The notes: generated by a model not told the origin, from the letters alone. A stretch of DNA of 64,000 nucleotides from Asticcacaulis sp. AC402 (GCF_000495835.1 NZ_AWGC01000017.1:1-64000), one strand, 5' to 3'. Counted from the first letter of the stretch, positions 50,126 through 58,881 are shown. Numbers and translations are program-made.

Positions 50126-50338
50126 TTGACGGACATTATCAATTTCAACAAGGCACGAAAAGCCAAGCTAAAACAAAGCAAAGCGAAAAATGCAGCGGAA
50201 AACCGCGTTCGTTTTGGCGTTTCTGGCAAGGCGCGCGCGGCAGACCGTTTGAACCGCGACCAGCAGACGGCGCGGCTGGACGGTCACCGCCTGGCAACAA
50301 CTGTAGAAAATCAAAAATCTGTTGACGAGGAACAATAA
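50126..50338 (+). CDS. DUF4169 family protein
   Basis: 70-aa very basic small protein, DUF4169 family, widespread in alphaproteobacteria. The N-terminus TDIINFNKARKAKLKQSKAK and the NRVRFGVSGKAR...LDGHRL core match the family. Start: TTG at 50126 (AAAGG 8 bases upstream) gives MTDIINFNKARK, the family start; a TTG two codons earlier is possible. Followed by an RHH_4 protein, a gene pair I have seen as conserved neighbours in this class. Function unknown. Confidence 0.8.
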   Translation: MTDIINFNKARKAKLKQSKAKNAAENRVRFGVSGKARAADRLNRDQQTARLDGHRLATTVENQKSVDEEQ

Positions 50339-50485
50339 AAAACCCCAGATTACCAGCCATCGGGGGTGTAAGGTTAGATAATACCTGAGTTCTGAAGAGT
50401 ACAAGGGCTACAGTTGCGTATGAGAGACGGCCAAAACCGGCGCACACTGCAAACGCGGATCATCAAAGATCCGGAGGAAAAATAA

Positions 50486-50722
50486 ATGCCTGGCCTAAAA
50501 AAAAGATCGGTCAACCTGGCGGGACATGCCACTTCGGTTGCCCTTGAACCCGAGTTCTGGGTGGTGCTGGAAACCATCGCCAAAGAACGTCGAATCAGCC
50601 TCGCGGCCTTGATTGCCGAGCTTGATTCGAAACGGGGAGAAAGTCTGCTTGCCTCCTTTTGCCGCCTGTCCGCCTTGGCCTATGCTCAGGGTAAGGGCAT
50701 AGCCAAGCGAAAGAAGGCCTGA
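50486..50722 (+). CDS. ribbon-helix-helix domain protein (RHH_4)
   Basis: 78-aa DNA-binding-type protein. RSVNLAGHATSVALEPEFW is the RHH_4 strand-helix start, followed by LETIAKERRISLAALIAELD, the second helix. Probable dimeric transcription factor, perhaps acting on its own locus: a 16-bp-arm palindrome lies 26 bp downstream of its stop. GGAGGAAAA precedes the ATG. Partner gene DUF4169 is 147 bp upstream. Confidence 0.88.
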   Translation: MPGLKKRSVNLAGHATSVALEPEFWVVLETIAKERRISLAALIAELDSKRGESLLASFCRLSALAYAQGKGIAKRKKA

Positions 50723-50747
50723 GGAAGCGAATTTCCGGGGAATTTTG

Positions 50748-50782
50748 CGGCCCAACACATAACAATGTTATGCGTTGGGCCG
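50748..50782. repeat. palindrome between RHH gene and lipoprotein gene
   Basis: CGGCCCAACACATAAC, AAT loop, GTTATGCGTTGGGCCG: 15 of 16 positions pair. No T-run follows, so it is either a rho-dependent transcript hairpin or a protein-binding site for the downstream lipoprotein pair. Confidence 0.6.
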
Positions 50783-50855
50783 ATGTCAGCAGCGTGCCGG
50801 CCCTAACTCGGCCATGTTTTTCGCCATCCTGGTGGAACGACATGGAGGCGACGCT

Positions 50856-51272
50856 ATGACTTTTCCCAAAATCTGCTCCCTACCGGTTCTCGGCCTGGGG
50901 GCGCTCATCCTGGGCGCCTGTCAAACCATGGCGCCGGTTGGCGGTCAGGGCAATATCGACGCCTTGACCTCGACCCTACGTGACGCCGCATCGGCGGAAG
51001 GCGACAGCGTCGGTCTTATCCCGCCGCTGCGCGTGGGTGCGGCCAAGGCCGATGTCGAGGGTCAGTTGACGAAGGCTGGCTACAGCCGGTTCAACACCGG
51101 CATCGTCGCGCCGCAGCCCGGTCAGCCCAGTCTCGGCGTCTATGGCAAGAGCATGGGCAAGGGCTATCAGGTCGATCCCTGCCAGGTACGCTACAACATC
51201 ACCGTCCATTTTGACGCCGCCGACAGGCTGGCCTCGGCAGAAGGGTCGTGGGTAGATGCGGGCTGTTTGTAG
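50856..51272 (+). CDS. hypothetical lipoprotein (tandem paralogue 1)
   Basis: 138 aa. Lipobox LGAC with C22 after a hydrophobic stretch (SLPVLGLGALILG). The mature domain contains PLRVGAAKADVEGQLTKAGYSRF and ends ITVHFDAADRLASAEGSWVDAGCL. GGAGG lies 7 bases before the ATG. The next gene encodes a protein with the same layout: an R-G-x-(x)n-VE/IEQ-L-x-x-AGY block and a terminal DRL-x-(x)-AEG...AGCL, so the two are tandem duplicates. Function unknown; the Cys near the terminus may pair with the one in DPCQVRYN. Confidence 0.75.
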   Translation: MTFPKICSLPVLGLGALILGACQTMAPVGGQGNIDALTSTLRDAASAEGDSVGLIPPLRVGAAKADVEGQLTKAGYSRFNTGIVAPQPGQPSLGVYGKSMGKGYQVDPCQVRYNITVHFDAADRLASAEGSWVDAGCL

Positions 51273-51276
51273 GCTT

Positions 51277-51714
51277 ATGCGGAAGAGGCGAACTCTTTGT
51301 TTTCATGCAGCGGTTCTGGGGCTGGTCGCTTTCGTCCTCGCGGGTTGCGAGAGCTTCGATCCGGCTCTGAGTTCAGGATTAGCTACTGCTGCGATGAATG
51401 CACCGCGCGATGAGATATCTCAAGCTGTGCGTAGCGGGGGATGGCAACCCCGAAACATGCTTTTGGCGAAGCGAACCACTTTGACGGACGCGCCATTGGC
51501 GAGAGGAATGCCGCGCCAAGCCATCGAGCAGAAGCTGACTCATGCGGGATATCGCCGAGAGGATAGAATTGTTCTCGGTTTTCCGGGGGCTGAGGCGTGG
51601 TCCCTCCTTGTCGTTGGTGCCTGCAACGAGGACCTCAACGTTTTTGTGGCTTTTGACACGTCGGACAGACTGGTCCAGGCAGAAGGCATCTCGCACGAAG
51701 CTGGCTGCCTATAA
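51277..51714 (+). CDS. hypothetical lipoprotein (tandem paralogue 2)
   Basis: 145 aa, lipobox LAGC with C24 after MRKRRTLCFHAAVLGLVAFV. Shares with the upstream gene the blocks ARGMPRQAIEQKLTHAGY and DTSDRLVQAEGISHEAGCL. Lower GC and different codon use than paralogue 1 suggest age or separate acquisition. ATG 51277 lies 4 bp after the previous stop; an ATG at 51256 inside the previous gene is an alternative with a stronger AAGGGT site. Function unknown. Confidence 0.7.
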   Translation: MRKRRTLCFHAAVLGLVAFVLAGCESFDPALSSGLATAAMNAPRDEISQAVRSGGWQPRNMLLAKRTTLTDAPLARGMPRQAIEQKLTHAGYRREDRIVLGFPGAEAWSLLVVGACNEDLNVFVAFDTSDRLVQAEGISHEAGCL

Positions 51715-51780
51715 AAGCCTGCCTGTAGATATCACGTATTCGGGGTTGGACTTGGACGCCGGGGTTGCTAAATTGTTCCG

Positions 51781-54063
51781 ATGGAATCTGTCACCACCCG
51801 CATCAGCGACCTCGCCGCCGTCCGACCCGCCCGGCCGGAACTGTTTTCCGGCCTCAATCCCGAACAGGAATCCGCCATCCGCGCCACGGAAGGCCCGGTT
51901 CTGGTCCTGGCCGGCGCCGGCACGGGCAAGACGCGCGTGCTCACGACCCGAATCGCCCACATCCTGCAAACGGGTCTGGCCAGGCCGTGGGAGATATTGT
52001 GTGTCACCTTTACCAACAAGGCGGCGCGCGAAATGCGCGAACGGACCGAGCGGCTGATTGGTCTGTCGGCGGAGGGTTTGTCGAACCTGGGCACCTTCCA
52101 CGCGATCGCCGCGCAGATACTGCGCCGCCATGCCGAACTGGTGGGCTTGAAGTCGAGCTTCACCATTCTGGACGACGACGATCAGGTGCGGCTGATCAAG
52201 GGCATTTTCGAATCAGAGAGCATCGATCAGAAGCGCTGGACGCCGAAATCTTTCGCCTGGCACCTCGATCAATGGAAGAACAAGGGGCTGTCGCCGGACA
52301 AGGTAAAGGGCGATGGCACCGAGTTTGCCGGCAACCGCGGGCAGAAGCTCTACCAGATGTACCAGGACCGGCTGCGCATCCTGAACGCCTGCGACTTCGG
52401 CGACCTGTTGTTGCACAACCTGACGATCCTGACCCAGCATCAGGACGTTCTGGAGCACTATCACAAGCGCTTCAAATATGTCCTGGTCGACGAGTATCAG
52501 GACACCAACATCGCCCAGTATCTCTGGCTGCGCCTTCTGACCAATGCGAACCGCAACCTGTGTTGCGTCGGTGACGACGACCAGTCGATCTATGGCTGGC
52601 GCGGCGCCGAGGTCGACAACATCCTGAAGTTCGAGCGCGACTATCCCGGTGCCAAGGTCATCCGGCTGGAACGCAACTACCGCTCGACCCAGCATATCCT
52701 CGGCGCGGCGTCGGGCCTGATCAAGGCCAATTCGGCGCGCCTGGGAAAGACCCTGTTCACAGATCAGAAGGGCGGCGACAAGGTTCGCGTCAACGGGATT
52801 TGGGATGGTGCCGCCGAGGCCCAGTTCATCGCCGAAGATATGGAAAAGCTGAAGAAGGGCGGGCGTAACTGGTCGGACATGGCCATACTGGTGCGGGCGT
52901 CTTTCCAGATGCGGGCGTTCGAAGAGCGCTTCGTCATGCTGCAGATTCCTTACATCGTTGTTGGCGGGCCGCGGTTCTTTGAACGCGCTGAGATCCGCGA
53001 CGCCATCGCCTATTTGCGCCTGATTCAGTCGCCGGACGACGACCTTGCCTTCGAGCGCATCATCAATATCCCCAAGCGTGGCATCGGCGACGCTACGGTG
53101 CAAAAGCTGCTGCAACAGGCGCGCCTGTCGGGTCAGAGCGTCATGACGTCGGTACGCGATCTGGTCACTACCGACGAGTTGCCGGGGCGCTCCAGGACGC
53201 CGCTGATCGCGTTTTTGCGTGACTATGACCGCTGGGCCGCCATGGCCGGGGAGGCGCGGGCGGAGGCTGTGCTGGACACCATCCTCACCGACAGCGGCTA
53301 TTTCGACATGCAGCGCGCCGACAAGACCTCGGGCCAGACGCGGCTGGACAACCTGAAGGAACTGGGCGATTCGATGGCCGCCTTCGACAACCTTCAGGCT
53401 TTCCTGGAGCATGTCGCCCTGGTGATGGACCTGGAACGCGACAACGGCGCCAATAGCGTCCGGCTGATGACCTTGCACGCCGCCAAGGGGCTGGAGTTCC
53501 CGGTGGTCTACCTGCCGGGCTGGGAAGAAGGCATCTTCCCCTCTCAGCGCTCGATGGACGAGGGCGGTCTGAAATCCCTCGAAGAAGAGCGCCGGCTGGC
53601 CTATGTCGGCCTGACCCGGGCGCGTGAACAGGTCAAGGTGAGTTTTGTCGCTAACCGCCAGGTCTATGGCCGCTGGACCAGCCAGATACCGTCGCGCTTC
53701 GTCGACGAATTGCCGATCGAGCATGTCGAGGCAACATCGCAAACCGGCTATGGCAATGCCGGCTGGACGTCGCAGGAATCACGCTGGGACCGTGCGGGCT
53801 ATCAGCCGAACCATGCCAGGCGCGAGCGCGACCCGTCGCAACCCGGCGGGGTCGACATGTCACGCCTGGAACGCAAGCCGGTGCCGCATCGCCAGCCGGC
53901 GGCGGCCAAGCCGGACGCCAAGAATTTGAAGGTCGGCGAGCGGGTCTTCCACGTCAAGTTCGGCTACGGCCGGATAACCGAGGTGGAAGGCAACAAACTG
54001 GTTGTGGATTTTGAGACCAGTGGCGAAAAGAAGGTCATCGACAGTTTCGTGGATCGGGCATGA
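51781..54063 (+). CDS. uvrD: ATP-dependent DNA helicase UvrD/PcrA
   Basis: 760-aa superfamily 1A 3'-5' helicase for excision and mismatch repair and replication restart. Motifs: Q-motif GLNPEQESAI, Walker A AGAGTGKTR, Ia FTNKAAREMRER, II VDEYQDTN, III DDDQSIYGWRGA, IV RLERNYRST, V LMTLHAAKGLEFPVVY, VI EEERRLAYVGLTRAR. A C-terminal Tudor-like RNA-polymerase-binding domain is seen in FHVKFGYGRITEVEGNKLVVDFE. Overlaps the next ATG by 4 nt. Confidence 0.95.
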   Translation: MESVTTRISDLAAVRPARPELFSGLNPEQESAIRATEGPVLVLAGAGTGKTRVLTTRIAHILQTGLARPWEILCVTFTNKAAREMRERTERLIGLSAEGLSNLGTFHAIAAQILRRHAELVGLKSSFTILDDDDQVRLIKGIFESESIDQKRWTPKSFAWHLDQWKNKGLSPDKVKGDGTEFAGNRGQKLYQMYQDRLRILNACDFGDLLLHNLTILTQHQDVLEHYHKRFKYVLVDEYQDTNIAQYLWLRLLTNANRNLCCVGDDDQSIYGWRGAEVDNILKFERDYPGAKVIRLERNYRSTQHILGAASGLIKANSARLGKTLFTDQKGGDKVRVNGIWDGAAEAQFIAEDMEKLKKGGRNWSDMAILVRASFQMRAFEERFVMLQIPYIVVGGPRFFERAEIRDAIAYLRLIQSPDDDLAFERIINIPKRGIGDATVQKLLQQARLSGQSVMTSVRDLVTTDELPGRSRTPLIAFLRDYDRWAAMAGEARAEAVLDTILTDSGYFDMQRADKTSGQTRLDNLKELGDSMAAFDNLQAFLEHVALVMDLERDNGANSVRLMTLHAAKGLEFPVVYLPGWEEGIFPSQRSMDEGGLKSLEEERRLAYVGLTRAREQVKVSFVANRQVYGRWTSQIPSRFVDELPIEHVEATSQTGYGNAGWTSQESRWDRAGYQPNHARRERDPSQPGGVDMSRLERKPVPHRQPAAAKPDAKNLKVGERVFHVKFGYGRITEVEGNKLVVDFETSGEKKVIDSFVDRA

Positions 54064-54878
54064 GGATGAGAACTACGGCATGGGTGTTGGGTTTGACGCT
54101 GGCGGCGGGCGCGGCCCAGGCCGGTGACACGCAATGGAAAACTGTTGCTCCGGAGAATGTCCTGGTGGTCGATACGGCCAAGGGGCGGATCTTCGTCGAA
54201 CTCCATCCCGAAGTGGCGCCCAAGGCGGTCGAGCGCATCAAGCTTTTGACCCGGCGTGGTACCTATGACGGTTTGCAGTTCTGGCGCGTGGCGCCGAACT
54301 TTGTCGTCCAGATCGATGTCGGCAATGTCGAGGGCGGCAAGACCGAGTTACCGAATTTGCCGCCGGAATTCCGTTTCCGGCTGGGCGTGGACGCGCCCCA
54401 TACGGTAATCGCCCGGCCGCAGGGGCTGGAAAGTGGCTTTATTGGCGCCATGCCGTACATCGCCGTTGAGAAAAATTCGGCAGGGACTCCGAAAGCGGCT
54501 GACGGAAGCCGCTCAGCCTGGATCAGCTACTGCACCGGCGTTGTCGGGATGGGGCGCGATGCGGCGCGGGATTCGGCCAATGCCGAGGTGTTTTTCATGA
54601 CGGGCGCCTATCCCGGGATCGACCGGGAGTTCACGCCGGTTGGCCGGGTGGTGGTGGGGCAGGACATATTGGCCGGGTTGCCGCAAGGCGAGCCGCCGGC
54701 GGCGCCGGACGTGATCCGGACGGTCCGGATTTTGGCGGATGTCAGGGATGGCGGACGGCTGGAGGTCGAAGATACGGCGGCGGCTGCGTTTGCGGCGAAG
54801 GTGGCTGCGACGCGGACGGCGCGCGGGGCGGATTTCTCGGTGTGCGACGTGCCGGTAGCTGGCCGGATAACGCCGTGA
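54060..54878 (+). CDS. periplasmic peptidyl-prolyl isomerase (cyclophilin type)
   Basis: 272-aa exported cyclophilin. Signal peptide about 1-21 (ends AQAGD). The fold is recognised by KGRIFVELHPEVAPKAVERIK, YDGLQFWRVAPNFVVQID, GMGRDAARDSANAEVFFMTGAYP and PVGRVVVGQDILAGLP. The substrate-site arginine-bearing FHRVI motif is present as FWRVA. A C-terminal extension of about 50 residues (alanine-rich, ends VCDVPVAGRITP) follows the fold. Catalyses prolyl isomerisation of envelope proteins. Coupled to uvrD and to the RusA-like gene by 4-nt overlaps. Confidence 0.88.
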   Translation: MRMRTTAWVLGLTLAAGAAQAGDTQWKTVAPENVLVVDTAKGRIFVELHPEVAPKAVERIKLLTRRGTYDGLQFWRVAPNFVVQIDVGNVEGGKTELPNLPPEFRFRLGVDAPHTVIARPQGLESGFIGAMPYIAVEKNSAGTPKAADGSRSAWISYCTGVVGMGRDAARDSANAEVFFMTGAYPGIDREFTPVGRVVVGQDILAGLPQGEPPAAPDVIRTVRILADVRDGGRLEVEDTAAAAFAAKVAATRTARGADFSVCDVPVAGRITP

Positions 54879-55234
54879 GCGACGACTGGGTGGTCTCGGG
54901 CAAGGTCAAGGCGCGGGAAACGGCCGAGGGGCTGGAGATCGTCATCGATGGCCTGACGACGCAGGGGCGGTACTACAAGCCTTTGGTCTATGAGTTCTTC
55001 CGCAAGGAATGGCGCGGTTCGCGGCCGGCCTGGGGTGACCACGCGGTCGATATCCGCATGGAACATATCGGCGATCCGCCCTGGATGGATCTGGACAACC
55101 TGGCCAAGGCGCTGCTGGATGCCATCAAGGGGTTCGTGTTTCACGACGACAGCCAGGTGGCGCGGCTGCTGGTCGAACGGTTCCCGGGAGAGCGGGAGCA
55201 GATTAAGATCAAGGTCTATCCGTTGAAGCGCTGA
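54875..55234 (+). CDS. RusA-family Holliday junction resolvase-like protein
   Basis: 119-aa RusA-like endodeoxyribonuclease. Conserved acidic pattern PPWMDLDNLAKALLDAI with a following HDDSQVARL matches the DxDNxxKxxxDxxxGxxxxDDxQV signature of the family, whose aspartates bind Mg for junction cleavage. GTG start at 54875 overlaps the cyclophilin TGA (GTGA). Third gene of uvrD-ppi-rusA, consistent with a repair function. RusA genes are often prophage-derived, but no phage genes surround it. Confidence 0.87.
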   Translation: MSDDWVVSGKVKARETAEGLEIVIDGLTTQGRYYKPLVYEFFRKEWRGSRPAWGDHAVDIRMEHIGDPPWMDLDNLAKALLDAIKGFVFHDDSQVARLLVERFPGEREQIKIKVYPLKR

Positions 55235-55259
55235 CACAAGATGGGGTTTGCTGCGCCGT

Positions 55260-57602
55260 TCACACCGGCTTCAACAGGCCCCACCACGCCAGGACGATGA
55301 TGTAGAACAGCCAATAGGCCAGCAGCAAGCCGTGCGCCACCTTTTGCCAAAGAGCCCAGCCGTCGCTGACGCTGAACCTCTGGGGCTCATTGTAGACGAA
55401 CCAGGACATACCGATCTGGGTCAGTGTGCCTATTGCGCCGAGGATGGCCAGCCACGATGCCAACTGGACCTGGCCGCTGGGCCAGGCTGTGAACAGCCGG
55501 TCGGGATCTTCGGCCAGGCCCGACTGCCACGCATTGAAGGTGAAGATGGCGACCAGCCAGACCAGGGACAGGCCGGCTGAAATCAGCGATGCCCGCGCCT
55601 GGGCTTCGGTCGGACGTTCGTGTCGTGTCAGGCCGCGGACCTGGGCCATCCACACCAGTATACAGGTGGCGATCATGATCATGGTCAGAAAACGCAAAGT
55701 GCCCGGCTCATGGATCCAGCCGACGCGCTCGAACCGCATCTGGTTGCTGGCCGTTTCGAACGCCTGGGCCTTGCTGCCCGCCTTGGGGATCAGGAAGTGC
55801 AGGCCGCCCAGCTTACCGGCAGGGCCGCTGCCTTCGCTGTTCTGCGGGTTGAAAAAGTTCTGTGCCGAGGCCGGGACAAAGGCTGAAATGCCATCTTCGG
55901 TCGCCAGGATCAGTCGGCCATCGCGATCGATGGTCACCTCGGCCGTGTTGATGAGACGGGTGACAGCCCCTTCCAGCCCACCATAGGCCCGCCGTGTCGA
56001 AACATAATGGCCGCGGATGGCGTTGTAGTAGCGTTTGTTGCCAGCGAAGGCTTGGTTGGGCGTCGGCGTCAGCGGGGCGCGCACGAGGTTGCCCTCGAGA
56101 TGGTCGAGCAGCAGGTTGGGGAAGCCTTCCGCCAGGGCCGCGCCCGACTGGGTATTGGTCGTGATGAAGATACCAAGGTTCATTTTCGGCACGATCACGA
56201 GGTTGGAATTGAACCACAAGGTCGATCCGCTATGGCCATAGGTAACGAAGCCGGACGGCGCCGTGCGCACCATCAGGCCCGAAGCCCAGCCGTTATAGCC
56301 TTCGGGCATTTTCAGGATCGGCGTGCGGAAGGCGCGCGCCGAGTCGGCATTGTACAGCGAAATACCGTCAGCCTGACCGTCCGCCAGCATCACCGACATC
56401 AGCCGCGCCATATCGCGCGCCGTTGTTGACCCGCCCACGGCCCCGGACATGGCTATGGCGTGGTCGAAGGCGCGTGCTCGATAGGTGGCACCGTCCCAGA
56501 TGTAGCCGTACGACAGGGCATCGGTCAGGGCGGGGGACAGAGGCGTCGGCAGGTTGCGGACGTCACCCGGACCGATGACATAGGGCTCACGCAGGGTGGT
56601 ATGGTCCATGCCGAGTGGCTGGAAGATGCGTGCCTCCATCAATGATGGTACGTCCTGGGCCTTGGCTGTCCGGCTCAGCGCCGTCGCGGCCAGGGCGACC
56701 CCGAAGTTGGAATAGGAACTGTACTGCCCGGGCGGGCGGACGCGACCCGGGGTGTGGCGGCGGAAATAACCGTCAGGTCCGGACAACTCGTTTTCATTCA
56801 GTTCGAACAGGTGACCCAGGCTGGTGTCCTCGAAGCCGCCGGTGTGGGACATCAGGTGGCGCAGGGTCAACGGCTTGTCGGCATTGTTCTCGGCAAAGAC
56901 GTCGGACGGGATGTACTGGACGATTGGCGTGTCCATCCCGACGCGACCGGCTTCGATCTCCTGGCGTGCGACGATCCAGGTGAAGGTCTTGGTCACCGAG
57001 CCTATGCGGAACATGCTGGTATTGGGGTCGACGCGGCGTGCCGGTGACAGCCGGTCGTAGCCGTAGCCCTTGACCAAAAGGGGGGTATTGCCCTGAACGA
57101 CGGCAACGGACGCCCCCAGAACATGGTCGCGCTGCATGAGCGCGCGGACGACGGAGTCGGTGAAGGTCTCGATATCGTCGGCGCTGATCGGCGTATTGGC
57201 GGAGACCCCGGGGAAGGATTCAACAACCGGAGCGCTGGGTGCCAGGGGGCGGACCGTCAACGCGGGCGCTGGCATGGCGGTGACCGTTTGAAGATAGCTG
57301 GGAACAACGGCTGATGGGGGCGAACTGGAGGCGCTGGCCGAGGCCGCCGCGCCGGGCCGCGGCTTGGGCGTGCCGGGGTTGGCGCCTGAACTGGTCGCGC
57401 TGGAACTGGATGCCGATGCCGATGATGGAACGTAGGGCTTCAGCGTCGACGGCGGCGTTTCCACCGGCGAACCGGACACCGGCGGAACATCCTGGGGAAC
57501 CGCCGGCCCGGCGGACACACCCAGGATGACGGCCAAAGCCCACCCCTTAACCGTACCGAAACGCCTGCCGCCTGCCATAAGAGCGCGCCATGTCATGTTC
57601 AC
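55260..57602 (-). CDS. beta-lactamase-family serine hydrolase with membrane tail
   Basis: 780-aa exported protein. An N-terminal signal segment (about 20-36), a proline/serine/alanine-rich linker (to about 125), then a class C beta-lactamase/penicillin-binding fold with SxxK at S202-VT-K205 in RIGSVTKTF, YSN in SSYSNFGVAL, and HSGSTLWFNS (third motif HxG). A C-terminal segment carries four membrane helices from about residue 655 (LTMIMIATCILVWM; AGLSLVWLVAIFTFNAW; LASWLAILGAIGTL; LLLAYWLFYIIVLAWW). Family members hydrolyse D-peptides or esters; the substrate is unknown. A large periplasmic hydrolase on a membrane anchor is implied. Confidence 0.87.
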   Translation of the reverse strand: MNMTWRALMAGGRRFGTVKGWALAVILGVSAGPAVPQDVPPVSGSPVETPPSTLKPYVPSSASASSSSATSSGANPGTPKPRPGAAASASASSSPPSAVVPSYLQTVTAMPAPALTVRPLAPSAPVVESFPGVSANTPISADDIETFTDSVVRALMQRDHVLGASVAVVQGNTPLLVKGYGYDRLSPARRVDPNTSMFRIGSVTKTFTWIVARQEIEAGRVGMDTPIVQYIPSDVFAENNADKPLTLRHLMSHTGGFEDTSLGHLFELNENELSGPDGYFRRHTPGRVRPPGQYSSYSNFGVALAATALSRTAKAQDVPSLMEARIFQPLGMDHTTLREPYVIGPGDVRNLPTPLSPALTDALSYGYIWDGATYRARAFDHAIAMSGAVGGSTTARDMARLMSVMLADGQADGISLYNADSARAFRTPILKMPEGYNGWASGLMVRTAPSGFVTYGHSGSTLWFNSNLVIVPKMNLGIFITTNTQSGAALAEGFPNLLLDHLEGNLVRAPLTPTPNQAFAGNKRYYNAIRGHYVSTRRAYGGLEGAVTRLINTAEVTIDRDGRLILATEDGISAFVPASAQNFFNPQNSEGSGPAGKLGGLHFLIPKAGSKAQAFETASNQMRFERVGWIHEPGTLRFLTMIMIATCILVWMAQVRGLTRHERPTEAQARASLISAGLSLVWLVAIFTFNAWQSGLAEDPDRLFTAWPSGQVQLASWLAILGAIGTLTQIGMSWFVYNEPQRFSVSDGWALWQKVAHGLLLAYWLFYIIVLAWWGLLKPV

Positions 57603-57692
57603 TGAGATCCCGATACGCCTGCCGATAGCCGCACGGCTGAGTTTAGGCGATTCTGGGGCGCAATGTACGTCCTTTTTGACGCCGTCTGCCGA

Positions 57693-58271
57693 TTACTTTT
57701 TGCGGAACTGATCGAGCGAAACGACCTTTGGGGCATCTGGGGAGCCATCTGGGGAGTCATCTGGGGTAGCATCATCGTCCTTGCCGGTGTCCGGCGAGGC
57801 GGAGACGAAATCGGGAACCACGACCTCGGTTTTGGTGCCTTCCAGAGCTTCTGCGGGCAGGTCTTCCGGGTCGGTGTCCTGCGTGAGGCCCGAGCCATCG
57901 TCGACTTCGAACTCCAGCATGAACTGGGCGATCGGGTCGTGAAAACGGGTGATGGCAGCGTAGGGCACGGTCAGCACCTTGGGCGCACCACCGAAGGTAA
58001 GTGTGACGCGGAAGAAATCTTCCGTTACGCGCAACTCGCGATACTGATGCTGCAGCACGATGGTGATGTCGTATGGATAACGTGCCAGCAAGTCGTCCGG
58101 GACGGAAACACCCGGGCCGCGCGTCAGGAAGGTGACGTAGAAGTGGTGCTCGCCCGGCAGGCCTTGCGGCGAAGCAGCACGGCGCAGGGCCTGGCGGATG
58201 ACGCCACGCAGGGCATTTTGGGTCAGACTGGCGTAATCCATCAGATCTGACGGTATCTGATCGTCGGTCAT
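57693..58271 (-). CDS. sspB: ClpXP adaptor SspB (alpha type)
   Basis: 192-aa SspB, the adaptor delivering ssrA-tagged proteins to ClpXP. N-terminal substrate-binding fold (DLMDYASLTQNALRGVIRQAL ... HHFYVTFLTRGPGVSVPDDL ... YDITIVLQHQY), then an acidic, proline-rich linker and the C-terminal ClpX-binding peptide VVSLDQFRKK. The linker DNA contains three tandem 12-bp CATCTGGGGAGC-type units (57734-57769, read on +), giving (D/G)SPD-type four-residue repeats. Start at 58271 with AAGGAT upstream. The tmRNA gene lies immediately upstream on the same strand. Confidence 0.95.
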   Translation of the reverse strand: MTDDQIPSDLMDYASLTQNALRGVIRQALRRAASPQGLPGEHHFYVTFLTRGPGVSVPDDLLARYPYDITIVLQHQYRELRVTEDFFRVTLTFGGAPKVLTVPYAAITRFHDPIAQFMLEFEVDDGSGLTQDTDPEDLPAEALEGTKTEVVVPDFVSASPDTGKDDDATPDDSPDGSPDAPKVVSLDQFRKK

Positions 58272-58395
58272 GTTATCCTTGCGCGCCAAATGGGGGGCGC
58301 CAAACGGGGCGCAAAACGAGGCGTATACGGGGGCAATAAGACTTAACACGCCCCTACGCAAACGAAACTGTAAAATCTTCCGCTCACGAAAAAGG

Positions 58396-58474
58396 GAAGC
58401 CTGCCTTGTTCATGAAGCCCGCCTTGTTCATAAAGTAGGTGTAAGTGGCAGGCTTCTGTTGCAAGGCGCCTGCC
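58396..58474 (-). terminator. candidate ssrA 3' hairpins
   Basis: GGCAGGC (58468-58474 read on -) pairs with GCCTGCC, and a second arm GAAGCCTGCC/GGCAGGCTTC (58396-58405 with 58447-58456) is followed on the minus strand by CCCTTTTTC. The intervening loop has two tandem copies of GCC(T/C)GCCTTGTTCAT. Part of this may belong to the tmRNA coding piece rather than a terminator. Confidence 0.4.
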
Positions 58475-58765
58475 GGGCCCCGCCTAGGGGGCTTATTCCC
58501 TAGGAGTTTAGGTGGAGGATCCCCGCTGCATTACGCAGCAAGGGCATGCTCCTGAGCGAAGTTATCGTTCGCAGTTAGAAAATGAGCCGATCGCGGAGGC
58601 TCATACCGAGGGAAGGCTTCACCTTTACACGCCTGTCGATGCTGATCGGCCCCATAAACGTCCGGCCATAGACTTCCGGAAGGAAAATGGTGGAGCCGCC
58701 GGGAATCGCACCCGGGTCCAGTTCGCTTATTACGTGGGCGTTTATCCCCATAGTCCGGTTACCCG
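58440..58765 (-). ncRNA. ssrA: two-piece (permuted) transfer-messenger RNA
   Basis: Rescue RNA for stalled ribosomes. In gene order the acceptor piece comes first: GGACCCGGGTGCGATTCCCG then GGCTCCA and an encoded CCA ending at 58688. After a short spacer the coding piece begins at 58653 with GGGGCCGATCAGCATCGACA, whose first seven bases pair with CGGCTCC of the acceptor. The tag frame reads A-N-D-N-F-A-Q-E-H-A-L-A-A-stop around 58561-58522. Permuted two-piece tmRNA is a hallmark of alphaproteobacteria. Outer ends are estimated. Confidence 0.93.
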
Positions 58766-58881
58766 TACACTCCCAATATAGGCACAGCCGTCCTTGATGG
58801 GAAGAGAGGCGTGAAAAAAATGGCAAATTGCGAACGCCGGTACCGAACCGCCGAACTCTATTCAAGCCGGCTTATCGCGCA

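Noticed and set aside
54875-55234. Prophage remnant around the RusA-like gene
   Set aside because: Flanked by coupled uvrD and cyclophilin genes and a serine hydrolase; no integrase, capsid or lysis genes.
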